Source of the DNA: Actinomycetes bacterium
GTDB taxonomy: Bacteria; Actinomycetota; Actinomycetes; Propionibacteriales; Nocardioidaceae
Direction of reading: 5' to 3'
Length of the DNA: 64,000 nucleotides
NCBI GenBank assembly: GCA_023417775.1
Contig: JAEZEJ010000097.1
Location: 1-64,000 of the forward strand
The notes below the pieces were generated by a model. The model searched no databases and was not told the origin of the DNA. It saw only the letters and a list, made by a program, of their open reading frames with translations. Position numbers and translations under genes: made by a program. Below are positions 1 to 8,499 of the stretch, piece by piece; positions within the stretch are counted from its first letter, which is position 1, and the number at the start of each line of letters is the position of its first letter.

Positions 1-2
1 AG

Positions 3-614
3 GTCGCGCGACGACTGGGCATCCTTCCTCAGGAGCCGGTCGCCCCCTCGGGCATCACCGTGGCCGAACTCGTCTGGCGCGGTCGTCATCCGCACCGCCG
101 GATCGGGCAGAGACCCACGCGCACCGACGAGATCGCCATCGCCGAGGCGCTGGTGCGCACGGGCACGGCGGCACTCGCCGAGCGTCCCGTCGAGTCCCTG
201 TCCGGAGGCCAGCGACAGCGGGTCTGGATCGCCATGGCCCTGGCCCAGCAGACGGGCATCCTGCTGCTCGACGAGCCGACCAGCTATCTCGACGTGGCCC
301 ACCAGCTCGAGGTGCTCGACCTGCTGACCGATCTGCGTGACGCCGGAACCACCGTGCTGATGGTGCTGCACGATCTCGGGCAGGCCGCCCGCTACGCCGA
401 CACGGTGGTCGCCATGCGCGAAGGACGCGTCGTCACCTCCGGTCCGGTGCGCGAGGTCGTCACGGCCGAGCTGCTGCGCGATGTCTTCGGCGTCACCGCC
501 CGTGTCATCGAGGATCCCGACACCGGATCGCCCCTCGTCCTCGTCCGTGGTCGCCACGACCCGGCACCCCCCTGCGAACCCACCCCCGTGAGCCCCGAAG
601 GAGCCCCCACATGA
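3..614 (+). CDS. Ferric-siderophore ABC transporter ATP-binding protein (FecE type), 5' end outside window
   Basis: The ATPase powers import of a ferric siderophore through a FecCD-type permease. The frame is open from base 3 with no start, so the N-terminal third, including Walker A, lies upstream of the window. Visible are the Q-loop (LLPQ), the signature LSGGQRQRVW, Walker B ILLLDEPTSYLD and the H-loop VLHDLGQAARYAD, all typical of FecE/FepC proteins. It ends with a 4-bp ATGA overlap onto the binding-lipoprotein gene. The FecCD permeases are probably just upstream, which would make this a second importer besides the one at 50-56 kb. The family is certain; the substrate is inferred from the neighbouring siderophore genes. 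Confidence 0.93.
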   Translation, partial: VARRLGILPQEPVAPSGITVAELVWRGRHPHRRIGQRPTRTDEIAIAEALVRTGTAALAERPVESLSGGQRQRVWIAMALAQQTGILLLDEPTSYLDVAHQLEVLDLLTDLRDAGTTVLMVLHDLGQAARYADTVVAMREGRVVTSGPVREVVTAELLRDVFGVTARVIEDPDTGSPLVLVRGRHDPAPPCEPTPVSPEGAPT

Positions 615-1609
615 ATCGATCTGCCCGCCACGCCGCCCTCGGCGCCGTCATCCTCGTCGCCGGGCTCGGGTTGTCCGCCTGCGGATCGGATGCCTCGGAG
701 AGCTCGGACTCCTCCGGCTCCGGTGACGGGACCTACCCCATGACGCTGTCGAGCCCGTTCGGTGAGACGACTCTGGAGGAGAAGCCCGAGAAGGTGGCCG
801 TCGTGTCCGATGTCGACCTCGACATCGCCGTCGCCCTCGGCGTCGATCCCGTCATCGCGCCGCTCTACGGCGAGATCTCGCCCTGGACCGCCGATGCCGC
901 GGAGGAGCAGGGCTTCACGATCGAGACCTTCGACCCGAGCGACGGGGTCGACTTCGCCGCGATCGCCGAGACCGAGCCCGATGTCATCCTCGCGACGAGC
1001 GGCTACACCCTCGAGGACGACTACGAGAAGCTGTCCAAGATCGCTCCGGTCGTGTCCTACCAGGGTGAGGACGGACTGTCCTCGATGTCGTGGCAGGACC
1101 GTACGAACGAGGCCGCCGAGGCCCTCGACCTGACGGACGAGGCCGAGCGGATCGAGGCCGATATCGAGAACGCCTTCGCCGAGGTCCGCGCGGCCAACCC
1201 GGACTTCGAGGGGACGACCTACACGCAGGTCAACATCCACCCGGAGCAGATCACCTATGAGTCGTGGGAGGGCTCGGATGCCAGCTTCTTCACCGACCTC
1301 GGCTTCGTGCAGGCTCCGAACGCCGGTGACTTCGACGCGAGCGACAACGCGGTCAGCAAGGAGAACCTGGACCAGGTCGATGCCGATGTCCTGCTCGTCG
1401 CCTACCCCTTCGGCGACGAGGGCGTCATGACCCAGGACGAGCTGGAGAGCGATCGTCTCTTCACCTCGCTGGCATCGGTCAGCGGCGGTCACTACGCCGT
1501 CATCCCCGACGAGGTCGCCTCGCCCCTGACCTACAAGACCCCGCTGAGCGTTCCGTGGGTCCTCGAGGAGCTCACGCCGCTTCTGCAGCAGGCGGTCGCC
1601 GGCGCCTGA
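611..1609 (+). CDS. Iron-siderophore substrate-binding lipoprotein
   Basis: This is a 332-aa class III (FecB/FhuD-type) solute-binding protein. It has a basic N-terminus, a hydrophobic stretch and a lipobox LSAC with the lipidated Cys at residue 24, then a Ser/Gly-rich linker, so it should be a lipoprotein on the outer face of the membrane. After the linker come the usual markers of this family: a YPMTLSSPFGETTLEEKPEKV-like entry strand and IAETEPDVILATSGYT. It overlaps the ATPase by 4 bp and precedes the DHB genes by 44 bp, so it is likely the receptor for the siderophore made by this cluster. That pairing is inferred. Confidence 0.9.
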   Translation: MNRSARHAALGAVILVAGLGLSACGSDASESSDSSGSGDGTYPMTLSSPFGETTLEEKPEKVAVVSDVDLDIAVALGVDPVIAPLYGEISPWTADAAEEQGFTIETFDPSDGVDFAAIAETEPDVILATSGYTLEDDYEKLSKIAPVVSYQGEDGLSSMSWQDRTNEAAEALDLTDEAERIEADIENAFAEVRAANPDFEGTTYTQVNIHPEQITYESWEGSDASFFTDLGFVQAPNAGDFDASDNAVSKENLDQVDADVLLVAYPFGDEGVMTQDELESDRLFTSLASVSGGHYAVIPDEVASPLTYKTPLSVPWVLEELTPLLQQAVAGA

Positions 1610-1653
1610 GCCGGCATCCGCCGCACATCATCACCACATATCGGGAGGAAATC

Positions 1654-2313
1654 ATGGCACTGCCGTCCATCGCCGCGTACGAGATGCCCACCGCGACCGA
1701 TCACATCGCCAATCGCGTCGAATGGTCGCTCGACCCGCGACGCGCCGTCCTGCTCGTGCACGATCTCCAGGAGCACTTCATCGGTGCCTTCGAGTCCACC
1801 GGAGGAGGTCCGGCGGACGTGGCGATCTCGAACGTCCATCGACTCCGTGAAGCGGCCGATGCCGCCGGAATGCCAGTGGTCTATACGGCCCAACCGCCCC
1901 AACAGCAGCCGGAGGACCGCGGTCTGCTGTCCGACTTCTGGGGGCCGGGCCTGCAGACCGATGACAGTGCGCGGATCGTGGCGGCCGTGGCCCCGCGTGA
2001 CCACGACGTCCTGCTGACCAAGTGGCGGTACAACGCCTTCATCCGCACCCCGCTGCTCGACCTGCTGCGGGACTGGGGACGCGACCAGATCGTGGTGGTC
2101 GGCGTGTACGCGCACATCGGGGTGCTGCTCACCGCCGCGGACGCCTTCATGCACGACATCGCCCCCTTCGTCGTCTCCGATGCGGTCGCCGACTTCTCCC
2201 GCGAGCACCACGTCCAGGCGCTCGACTATGCCGCCGAACGGTGCGCCACGGTGCTGACGACCGAGGCCGCCGTGGACGCGGTGGCGGCGGCCGAGGCGGT
2301 GACCGGACGGTGA
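1654..2313 (+). CDS. dhbB: Isochorismatase (2,3-DHB pathway), without carrier domain
   Basis: The enzyme hydrolyses isochorismate to 2,3-dihydro-2,3-dihydroxybenzoate and pyruvate. I start it at ATG 1654, after a clear GGGAGGAA ribosome site, giving 219 aa; the open frame extends further upstream but inside the previous gene. It shows the catalytic Asp in LLVHDLQ, Lys in LLTKWRYNAF, and GVYAHIG, where EntB-type enzymes carry Gly instead of the Cys of other isochorismatases. EntB/DhbB usually carry a C-terminal aryl carrier domain. This one ends after the hydrolase domain, and the carrier is encoded separately at 6452-6694. The stop overlaps the next start (GTGA). Confidence 0.93.
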   Translation: MALPSIAAYEMPTATDHIANRVEWSLDPRRAVLLVHDLQEHFIGAFESTGGGPADVAISNVHRLREAADAAGMPVVYTAQPPQQQPEDRGLLSDFWGPGLQTDDSARIVAAVAPRDHDVLLTKWRYNAFIRTPLLDLLRDWGRDQIVVVGVYAHIGVLLTAADAFMHDIAPFVVSDAVADFSREHHVQALDYAAERCATVLTTEAAVDAVAAAEAVTGR

Positions 2314-3470
2314 TCGCGCCGGCATTCGGATCCGCGGGGGCGTTCCGACTCGCCGGCCCGGACTGCACGGTGACGGGGAGCGGCGTGCGCGAGCATCTGG
2401 ATCCCCGGCTGGCACACGGACCCGGGGCCGCGGGGGCGGCGCTCGCGATGGTGCGACGCGTCGAGGCCGAGACCGGCCGGCGGTCGATCGTCGTCGGCGC
2501 GATCGGCTTCGATCCCTACCGCCCGGCTCGGCTCTGGGTCCCGGACGAGTTCACCCACGACCAGCCGGTCCGCCGGACCCGGCGCGCGCTCTCAGGTGCG
2601 GCCGAGGTGCCGGATGATCCGCGGTACCGAGACGCGGTCGGCGCGGCGCTCGAGAGGATCGAGGCCGGGGAGCTGTCCAAGGTCGTCCTGGCCCGCGCGG
2701 TGGACGTGCGCACGCGGACCGCCGTCGATCAGACCGCCCTGTACGAGGTGCTCGCAGCCGCGAATCCGGCGGCCTATGCCTTCGGCGTGGACCTCGGGGA
2801 GCACGGCACGATGCTCGGCGCCTCGCCCGAGCTGCTGGTGCGCGTCGACGGTCGGTCGGTGGTCAGCACTCCGCTCGCCGGCTCCGCGCCCCGTGGCGTG
2901 GACCGGGACGACGACCTGCGTGCCCGCAACGGACTCGCCCGATCCGCCAAGGATCTGCGCGAGCACGGCATCGTGGTCGACCAGGTCGATGCCGCCCTCG
3001 GCCCGTTGACCAGCACCCTCGAGGTCCCGGCCGCCCCGTCGCTGTCGGCGACCGAGCAACTGTGGCACCTCAGCACGACGCTGTCGGGCCGGCTGCGTCC
3101 CGGGGTCACGGCACTCGACGCGGCCTATGCACTCCATCCGACCCCGGCGGTCTGCGGACACCCCGGCATCGCCGCGAGTCGCCTGATCGGCGAGCTCGAG
3201 GGGACCGACCGCGGCTTCTTCGCGGGCCTCATCGGATGGATGGACGCCGAGGGCAACGGCGAATGGGTGCTCGCGCTGCGCTGCGGACTGGTGCGCGATG
3301 ACGAGGTCCGTGTGCACGCCGGCGCCGGCGTGGTCGCGGACTCGACGGCAGCGGGCGAGCACGCTGAGACGGCCACCAAGCTGCAGACCTTCCTGCGCTC
3401 GCTCGTGACCGTCGCCGGCGAGGTGGAGACCGAGCCAGCCGCGGACACCCTGGCGGTGAGCGGTGCATGA
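2310..3470 (+). CDS. dhbC: Isochorismate synthase
   Basis: The enzyme converts chorismate to isochorismate, the first committed step to 2,3-DHB. The start is GTG 2310, which overlaps the dhbB stop by 4 bp and gives 386 aa, close to EntC/DhbC length; the longer open frame is only upstream read-through. Chorismate-binding motifs seen include ELSKVVLARAV, STPLAGSAPRG, LHPTPAVCGHP and GWMDAEGNGEWVLALRC. It overlaps dhbE by ATGA. Menaquinone-type MenF is an alternative family member, but the operon with dhbB and dhbE settles the role. Confidence 0.94.
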   Translation: MIAPAFGSAGAFRLAGPDCTVTGSGVREHLDPRLAHGPGAAGAALAMVRRVEAETGRRSIVVGAIGFDPYRPARLWVPDEFTHDQPVRRTRRALSGAAEVPDDPRYRDAVGAALERIEAGELSKVVLARAVDVRTRTAVDQTALYEVLAAANPAAYAFGVDLGEHGTMLGASPELLVRVDGRSVVSTPLAGSAPRGVDRDDDLRARNGLARSAKDLREHGIVVDQVDAALGPLTSTLEVPAAPSLSATEQLWHLSTTLSGRLRPGVTALDAAYALHPTPAVCGHPGIAASRLIGELEGTDRGFFAGLIGWMDAEGNGEWVLALRCGLVRDDEVRVHAGAGVVADSTAAGEHAETATKLQTFLRSLVTVAGEVETEPAADTLAVSGA

Positions 3471-5122
3471 GCACCGTCGACGACATGCCCGCGCCATCGC
3501 CGCTGCCGGGCTGGATCCCCTATCCCCACGAGGTCGCCGCACGCTACCGCGAGCTCGGCCTGTGGACCGGCGTCACCCTCGACGAGCTGCTGCGCGATGC
3601 CGCGGCCGCGCATCCTGAGGGTCTCGCGGTCGTCGCCGAGGATGCTCGGCTCGACTACGCCGGACTCGACGCGCGCGTCGAGGCACTCGCCGCCGGGCTG
3701 GCCGGATACGGCATCGAGCGCGGCGACCGCGTGGTGGTGCAGCTGCCGAATGTCGCCGCCTTCGTCGTGACCGTATTCGCGCTGTGGCGTCGTGGAGCGC
3801 TTCCGGTCTTCGCGCTTCCGGCGCACGGCAGGGTGGAGATCGAGCACTTCTGCCGACACGCCGAGGCGGTCGGCTATGTCACCGGCGGGACGCATGCGGG
3901 CGACGATCGCCGCGCAGCGGCGGCAGCCCTCGCCGACGACCTGGGACTTCGGCTGACCGCGATCCAGGGGCCGGCCGGCGCGTTGCCGCCCGGCCTCGTC
4001 GACCTGGCCGAGGTCGAGGCCACCGGCATCGGCGGAAGCACGCCGCGCCGGACGGCGCATCCCGGCGATGTCGCCTTCCTGCAACTCTCCGGAGGCACCA
4101 CCGGCACGCCGAAGCTCATTCCGCGCACGCACGACGATTATCTGTTCTCCGTCCGCGAGAGCGCGCGGATCTGCGATCTCGACGAGACCTCGGTGCTCCT
4201 CATCGCATTGCCGGTCGCGCACAACTTCGCGATGAGCTCCCCGGGCATCCTCGGCGCCATCGCGGCGCGGGGGACGATCGTCCTCGCCCCCGATCCGTCG
4301 CCGGCCACGGTGCTGCGACTGGTCGAGGCCGAGCGTGCGACCATCCTGCCCGCGGTGCCGGCCCTTGCGGTCTCCTGGCTCAACAGCGCGGAGGCCCGCA
4401 CCGCGGATCTCAGCTCGCTGCGCGTATTGCAGGTGGGGGGAGCGCGCCTCGCCGATGCCGTCGCCCGCCGGGTCGCGCCCGAGTGGGGATGCACACTGCA
4501 GCAGGTCTTCGGCATGGCCGAGGGGCTCGTGAACTACACGCGACTCGACGACGACCTCGAGACGGTCACCACCACCCAGGGACTGCGTATCAGCCCCTAT
4601 GACGAGGTGCGGGTCGTCGACGATGACGATGAACCCGTGCCGCCGGGGACGCCCGGGCACCTCCTCACCCGCGGTCCCTACACGATCCGCGGCTACTACC
4701 GGGCGCCGGAGCACAACGCCCGGGCCTTCACCGCCGACGGCTTCTACCGCACGGGCGATGTCGTGGTCGAGCGTGCCGACGGCTACCTCGTGGTGGTCGG
4801 ACGGTCCAAGGACCAGATCAACCGCGCGGGGGAGAAGATCGCCCCCGCCGAGGTCGAGGAGTACCTGCTGCGGCACCCGTCCGTGCACGATGTCGCGGTG
4901 ACGGGAGCGCCCGATGATCTCGTCGGAGAGCGCATCCGGGCCCACGTCGTCCTCCGCGACCAGGCGGGATCCACCCGCCCGGCCGATCTGCGACGGCATC
5001 TGCGCGCCAGCGGGCTCGCCGCCTTCAAACTGCCCGACGAGATCGTCCTGACCGATCGGCTCCCCGCGACGGGGGTCGGCAAGGTCGACCGTCGCACTCT
5101 GACCCGACAGGACCCCGCATGA
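3467..5122 (+). CDS. dhbE: 2,3-dihydroxybenzoate-AMP ligase
   Basis: This is a 551-aa stand-alone adenylation enzyme that activates 2,3-DHB and loads it onto an aryl carrier protein. The N-terminus (GWIPYPHEVAARYRELGLW) is the EntE/DhbE signature. ATP-binding LSGGTTGTPKLIPRTHDDY, the substrate-pocket segment ALPVAHNFAMSSPG, GVFGMAEGL-like QVFGMAEGLVNYTRLDD, YRTGD, and the catalytic Lys in GVGKVDRR are all present. The Asn in HNFAMSSPG matches the DHB/salicylate pocket. Since no carrier domain is fused to dhbB here, its partner should be the ArCP at 6452-6694. Confidence 0.95.
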   Translation: MSTVDDMPAPSPLPGWIPYPHEVAARYRELGLWTGVTLDELLRDAAAAHPEGLAVVAEDARLDYAGLDARVEALAAGLAGYGIERGDRVVVQLPNVAAFVVTVFALWRRGALPVFALPAHGRVEIEHFCRHAEAVGYVTGGTHAGDDRRAAAAALADDLGLRLTAIQGPAGALPPGLVDLAEVEATGIGGSTPRRTAHPGDVAFLQLSGGTTGTPKLIPRTHDDYLFSVRESARICDLDETSVLLIALPVAHNFAMSSPGILGAIAARGTIVLAPDPSPATVLRLVEAERATILPAVPALAVSWLNSAEARTADLSSLRVLQVGGARLADAVARRVAPEWGCTLQQVFGMAEGLVNYTRLDDDLETVTTTQGLRISPYDEVRVVDDDDEPVPPGTPGHLLTRGPYTIRGYYRAPEHNARAFTADGFYRTGDVVVERADGYLVVVGRSKDQINRAGEKIAPAEVEEYLLRHPSVHDVAVTGAPDDLVGERIRAHVVLRDQAGSTRPADLRRHLRASGLAAFKLPDEIVLTDRLPATGVGKVDRRTLTRQDPA

Positions 5123-6459
5123 TCTCTTCCAGCACCCCATCCGACGAGCTGCTCGACGTGTTCGGCATCGGCTTCGGCCCCGCCAACATGGCCCTCGCGA
5201 TCGCCCTCGACGAGTACAACGCCTCCGCGGCGGAGCACTGCCGGGTGTCGATGGCCTTCGCCGAGCGGCGTGACGTCCCCGAGTGGCATCCCGACATGCT
5301 CTTCGACGATGCGAGCATGCAGATCTCCTTCCTCAAGGACCTCGCGACCTTCCGCAACCCCCAGTCGCCGTACACCTTCGTCAACTTCCTCAAGAGCGCC
5401 GATCGGCTCGTCGACTTCACCAATCGCGGATCGATGGTGCCGTTGCGGATCGAGTTCGCCGCGTACCTGCGCTGGGTGGCGGCTCAGCTCTCCGGCTACG
5501 TGCGCACCGGCACCGAGGTACGTGCCGTACGCCCCGTGTTCTCGGGGGAGGACCTGGATCACTTCGAGATCGATCTGGAGGGACCGGAGGGGCCCGCCAC
5601 CGTGCTCGCACGCCAGGTCGTCGTCGCGGCGGGCCTTGTACCGCGGCTGCCCGAGGGGATGGCGACGGGGACCCGGTTGTGGCACTCGCATCACCACCTC
5701 GCGCGCGTCGGCGCCGTCACCGATCCGGCGGACATCGTCGTCATCGGCTCCGGCCAGAGCGCGGCCGAGGTGGCGGTGGACGTCTATCGCAGGTTCGCCG
5801 GGGCCCGCGTGCACCTGGTGAGCTCCCGCTACGGCATCGCGCCGTCGGAGCAGGGCCCGCTGGTCAACCGGATCTTCGATCCCTCCGCGGTCGACGACTT
5901 CTTCGATGCCCCGCCGTCCGTGCGCGACCGCATGGACAGCCTGCACCGCAATGCGAACAACGGGAGCGCGAATCCCGAGCTGATCGACGATCTCTTCGAC
6001 ACGATGTACCGCGATCGCTGGCTGGGGCGGGAGCGCCTCCACTTCCACCGTATGAGCCGCCTGTCCTCCGCCGTCGAGCGCGGGGACGGGGTCGAGGTCG
6101 AGATCACCCACGAGCTGACAGGAGGGACGACAAGGCTCGACGCCGATGCCGTGGTGCTGGCCACGGGCTACCGGACCTTCGATGCCGGCCAGCTGCTCGG
6201 GGACGCGGACCGGTTGCTGGTCCGCGACGAACGGGGACGGCTCGAGGTCGACCGCGACAGCCGCGCACGGCTGCGAGCGCGCGGCCCGGGGGGTCTCTAC
6301 CTCGCCGGCCAGACCGAGCATCTCCACGGATTCGGCACGTCGCTGCTCTCGGTCGTCGCCGTACGCGCCGGGGAGATCGCCGACTCGATCCTCACGGCGC
6401 ATCTGAGCCGTCATCCGCGGACCCGCACCTCACTGACCCAGGAGCGTTCCCATGCCTGA
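5119..6459 (+). CDS. L-ornithine (or L-lysine) N-monooxygenase of siderophore biosynthesis
   Basis: This is a 446-aa flavin-dependent N-hydroxylase (SidA/PvdA/IucD family) that makes the hydroxylamine used for a hydroxamate ligand. It has an FAD-binding GIGFGPAN near residues 16-23, the family segment MQISFLKDLATFRNPQSPYTF, an NADPH-binding GSGQSAAE, and an ATGYR motif near the C-terminus. Ornithine is the likelier substrate because adenylation domain 5 of the NRPS carries a hydroxy-ornithine code. It is translationally coupled on both sides (ATGA with dhbE, 8-bp overlap with the carrier protein). No acyl- or formyl-transferase for the product is visible in the window. Confidence 0.93.
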   Translation: MISSSTPSDELLDVFGIGFGPANMALAIALDEYNASAAEHCRVSMAFAERRDVPEWHPDMLFDDASMQISFLKDLATFRNPQSPYTFVNFLKSADRLVDFTNRGSMVPLRIEFAAYLRWVAAQLSGYVRTGTEVRAVRPVFSGEDLDHFEIDLEGPEGPATVLARQVVVAAGLVPRLPEGMATGTRLWHSHHHLARVGAVTDPADIVVIGSGQSAAEVAVDVYRRFAGARVHLVSSRYGIAPSEQGPLVNRIFDPSAVDDFFDAPPSVRDRMDSLHRNANNGSANPELIDDLFDTMYRDRWLGRERLHFHRMSRLSSAVERGDGVEVEITHELTGGTTRLDADAVVLATGYRTFDAGQLLGDADRLLVRDERGRLEVDRDSRARLRARGPGGLYLAGQTEHLHGFGTSLLSVVAVRAGEIADSILTAHLSRHPRTRTSLTQERSHA

Positions 6460-6694
6460 CTCCCTCACCATCGCCGAGGCGCGCGACCTCGTGGCGGCCG
6501 TCGTCATCGACGATGTCGCCGACCTCGGAGCGGACGAGGACCTGCGCGATGTCGGTCTGGACTCCATCCGGCTGATGAGCCTGCTCACCGATCTGCGTGC
6601 CGCCGGCACGGTCGTCGAGCTCGAGGAGGTGTCGGCCGATCCCACGCTCCGAGGGTTCGCCACCGCACTCGAGCGGGCGCGGGCGGACGCATGA
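6452..6694 (+). CDS. Stand-alone aryl carrier protein for 2,3-DHB
   Basis: This is an 80-aa carrier protein with the 4'-phosphopantetheine attachment motif DVGLDSIR (Ser38) followed by a helical C-terminus. It fits the aryl carrier domain normally fused to the C-terminus of EntB/DhbB, which is missing from the isochorismatase here. It should be loaded with DHB by DhbE and donate it to the N-terminal condensation domain of the first NRPS. It overlaps both neighbours. A general peptidyl carrier role is the alternative, but no other DHB carrier is present. Confidence 0.88.
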   Translation: MPDSLTIAEARDLVAAVVIDDVADLGADEDLRDVGLDSIRLMSLLTDLRAAGTVVELEEVSADPTLRGFATALERARADA

Positions 6695-7470
6695 CCGCGT
6701 CCCTCGAGGTGATCGACCGCGGCGAGGGGCCCGCCGTCGTGCTCGTCCACGGCGCCGGAGCGACCGCGGCGACCACGTTCGCCGCGTCCCTCCCCGCGCT
6801 CGCTCGCGGACACCGGGTGCTCGCGGTCGATCTGCCCGGCGAGGAGGGCCAGCCGGACGACGGATGGACCCTCGATGCCGTGGCCGATGCGCTCGCGGCG
6901 ACCGTGACCTCGCGCGTGGAGGGCCCCGCCCTGCTGATCGGCCATTCGCTGGGGGCCTCCGTCGTCGCCAGGACGGCGCTGCGTCACCCGCATCTCGCCC
7001 ACCGGGTCGTGCTGGCCGCCGCTCCCTGGTCGTCCGACTCCCGTCTCTGGCTCACGACGCGGCTCTGGAGACGGCTTCACGCGGTCGACCGCACGGCACT
7101 GGCCGAGCATCTGGTGCTCACCACGACCTCGCCGAGCTGGCTCGCGACGCTCCATCGTGACGATGCGGCCGATCTGGTCCGGCTCGCGGCCGAGCTCGTG
7201 CCTGAGGCGACCGGTGTCCATCTCCAGCTCGCCGAGCAGACCGACCTCGCCGCCGACCTGGCCGGTCTCGAGGCCGAGATCCACGTGGTGCTCGGCGAGG
7301 AGGACCAGCTCGTTCCGATCGTTCCGTGGACGGCCGCCGAGGGCAGCACGGTGCGGCAGGTCCACGTCTGGGCGGGCGGACACGATGTTCTCGCCCACCA
7401 TCCCCACGAGCTGGTGGCCCTCGTGGCCCGGCTCGCCATCACCCCCGATCACTCCAGGAGGAGCGCATGA
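6691..7470 (+). CDS. Alpha/beta hydrolase in siderophore operon
   Basis: This is a 259-aa serine hydrolase with an oxyanion motif VLVHGAGA, nucleophile elbow GHSLGAS, a candidate acid in GEEDQLVP and a candidate His in GGHDVL. It is coupled by 4-bp overlaps to the carrier protein upstream and to mbtH downstream. It could be an editing (type II) thioesterase, a siderophore hydrolase releasing iron, or a release enzyme. It lacks the length and lid of typical Fes/IroE esterases, and a dedicated thioesterase domain ends NRPS 2, so the exact reaction is open. Confidence 0.8.
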   Translation: MTASLEVIDRGEGPAVVLVHGAGATAATTFAASLPALARGHRVLAVDLPGEEGQPDDGWTLDAVADALAATVTSRVEGPALLIGHSLGASVVARTALRHPHLAHRVVLAAAPWSSDSRLWLTTRLWRRLHAVDRTALAEHLVLTTTSPSWLATLHRDDAADLVRLAAELVPEATGVHLQLAEQTDLAADLAGLEAEIHVVLGEEDQLVPIVPWTAAEGSTVRQVHVWAGGHDVLAHHPHELVALVARLAITPDHSRRSA

Positions 7471-7685
7471 CCACGAACCCCTTCGACGACGAGAACGGCA
7501 CCTTCAGCGTGTTGGTGAACGACGAGGGCCAGCACTCGCTGTGGCCGGTGTTCGCGGCGATCCCGGACGGCTGGACGGTCGTGCTGTCCGCCACCGACCG
7601 TGCGAGCTGCCTGGAGTACATCGACCGCGAATGGACCGACTTGCGGCCGCGCAGCCTGCGCGAGGCGCTGGCGAGGGAGGCCTGA
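7467..7685 (+). CDS. mbtH: MbtH-like protein, NRPS adenylation-domain chaperone
   Basis: This 72-aa protein begins at ATG 7467 after an AGGAGG ribosome site that lies inside the previous gene. It has the MbtH hallmarks NPFDDENGTF, SLWP, IPDGW and the C-terminal EWTDLRP. MbtH proteins bind the N-lobe of adenylation domains and are often needed for their activity or solubility, so the targets should be some of the five adenylation domains downstream. The stop TGA shares one base with the next ATG. Confidence 0.96.
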   Translation: MTTNPFDDENGTFSVLVNDEGQHSLWPVFAAIPDGWTVVLSATDRASCLEYIDREWTDLRPRSLREALAREA

Positions 7686-8494
7686 TGGGATCACCGGTCA
7701 GCTATGTCGACTTCCCCGTGCGTATCCGCACCGCCGAGGTGCTGCGCACGGCCTGGATCTCCTCGACCTCGATCCGCCTCACCGTGGGCGGTCCGGGAGC
7801 CGAGGGCTTCGAGAGCGCGATCTTCGACGAGCACGTCAAGCTCATCTACCCGGACCCCGACACGGGGGAGCTGCGGCTGCCCCGCCCGGACGGTGACGAG
7901 CTGGAATGGCCCCGTCCCTTCCCGACGAGTCGGGAGTACACGATCCGCGCCCATCGTCCGGGGGAGACGGAGATCGATATCGACTTCGTCGCGCACTCCG
8001 GTGGGCTGGCAGCCGATTGGGTGCGCGAGGTGCAGCCGGGGGATCCGGTGCACATCGCCGGACCACCGGGCGGCTACCACGTCCCGGCGGACTACTCGCA
8101 CTATGTGCTCGCCGGTGACGAGACCGCGCTTCCGGCGATCGCGCGCTGGCTCGAGGAGGCCCCGCGGGATGCTCGCGGATGGGTCGTCATCGAGGTCCCG
8201 GAGCCGGGCTCCCACGTCCCGCTCGATGCCCCGCGCGAGGTCGAGGTGACCTGGTTGCACACCGGAGACGGAGGCGGCACGGAGCTCGCCGACGCCGTCC
8301 GGGCCCTGCCCATCCCGGCGGACGCCGATCCCTTCGTCTGGCTGGCCGGCGAGGCCGGCTCGATCAAGCCGCTGCGCCGCTGGGTGCGCGATGACCTCGG
8401 GCTCGGCAAAGACCACAGCTCGATCACCGGCTACTGGAAGCGCGGTCTGGCCGACACCCACGAACATCTGGACGACGACGAAGACGAGGACTGA
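7685..8494 (+). CDS. Siderophore-interacting protein (ferric-siderophore reductase, ViuB/SIP family)
   Basis: This cytoplasmic FAD-binding flavoreductase releases iron from the imported siderophore. The start is ATG 7685, which shares one base with the mbtH stop, giving 269 aa. Seen are the FAD-binding TSREYTIRAHRP, the SIP segment GPPGGYHVPADYSHYVLAGDETALPAI (split here as two motifs), the NAD(P)H-side WLAGEAGSIKPLRRW and the C-terminal GYWKRG that marks the family, followed by an acidic tail. This is the first of two SIP genes in the window; the other, at 44.9 kb, is a fusion. Confidence 0.93.
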   Translation: MGSPVSYVDFPVRIRTAEVLRTAWISSTSIRLTVGGPGAEGFESAIFDEHVKLIYPDPDTGELRLPRPDGDELEWPRPFPTSREYTIRAHRPGETEIDIDFVAHSGGLAADWVREVQPGDPVHIAGPPGGYHVPADYSHYVLAGDETALPAIARWLEEAPRDARGWVVIEVPEPGSHVPLDAPREVEVTWLHTGDGGGTELADAVRALPIPADADPFVWLAGEAGSIKPLRRWVRDDLGLGKDHSSITGYWKRGLADTHEHLDDDEDED

Positions 8495-8499
8495 CCTGT

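Noticed and set aside
392..1492. Long minus-strand open frames opposite the binding lipoprotein, and many similar ones opposite the NRPS genes
   Set aside because: They are shadows caused by high third-position GC. Translations are Arg/Gly-rich with no recognisable domain.
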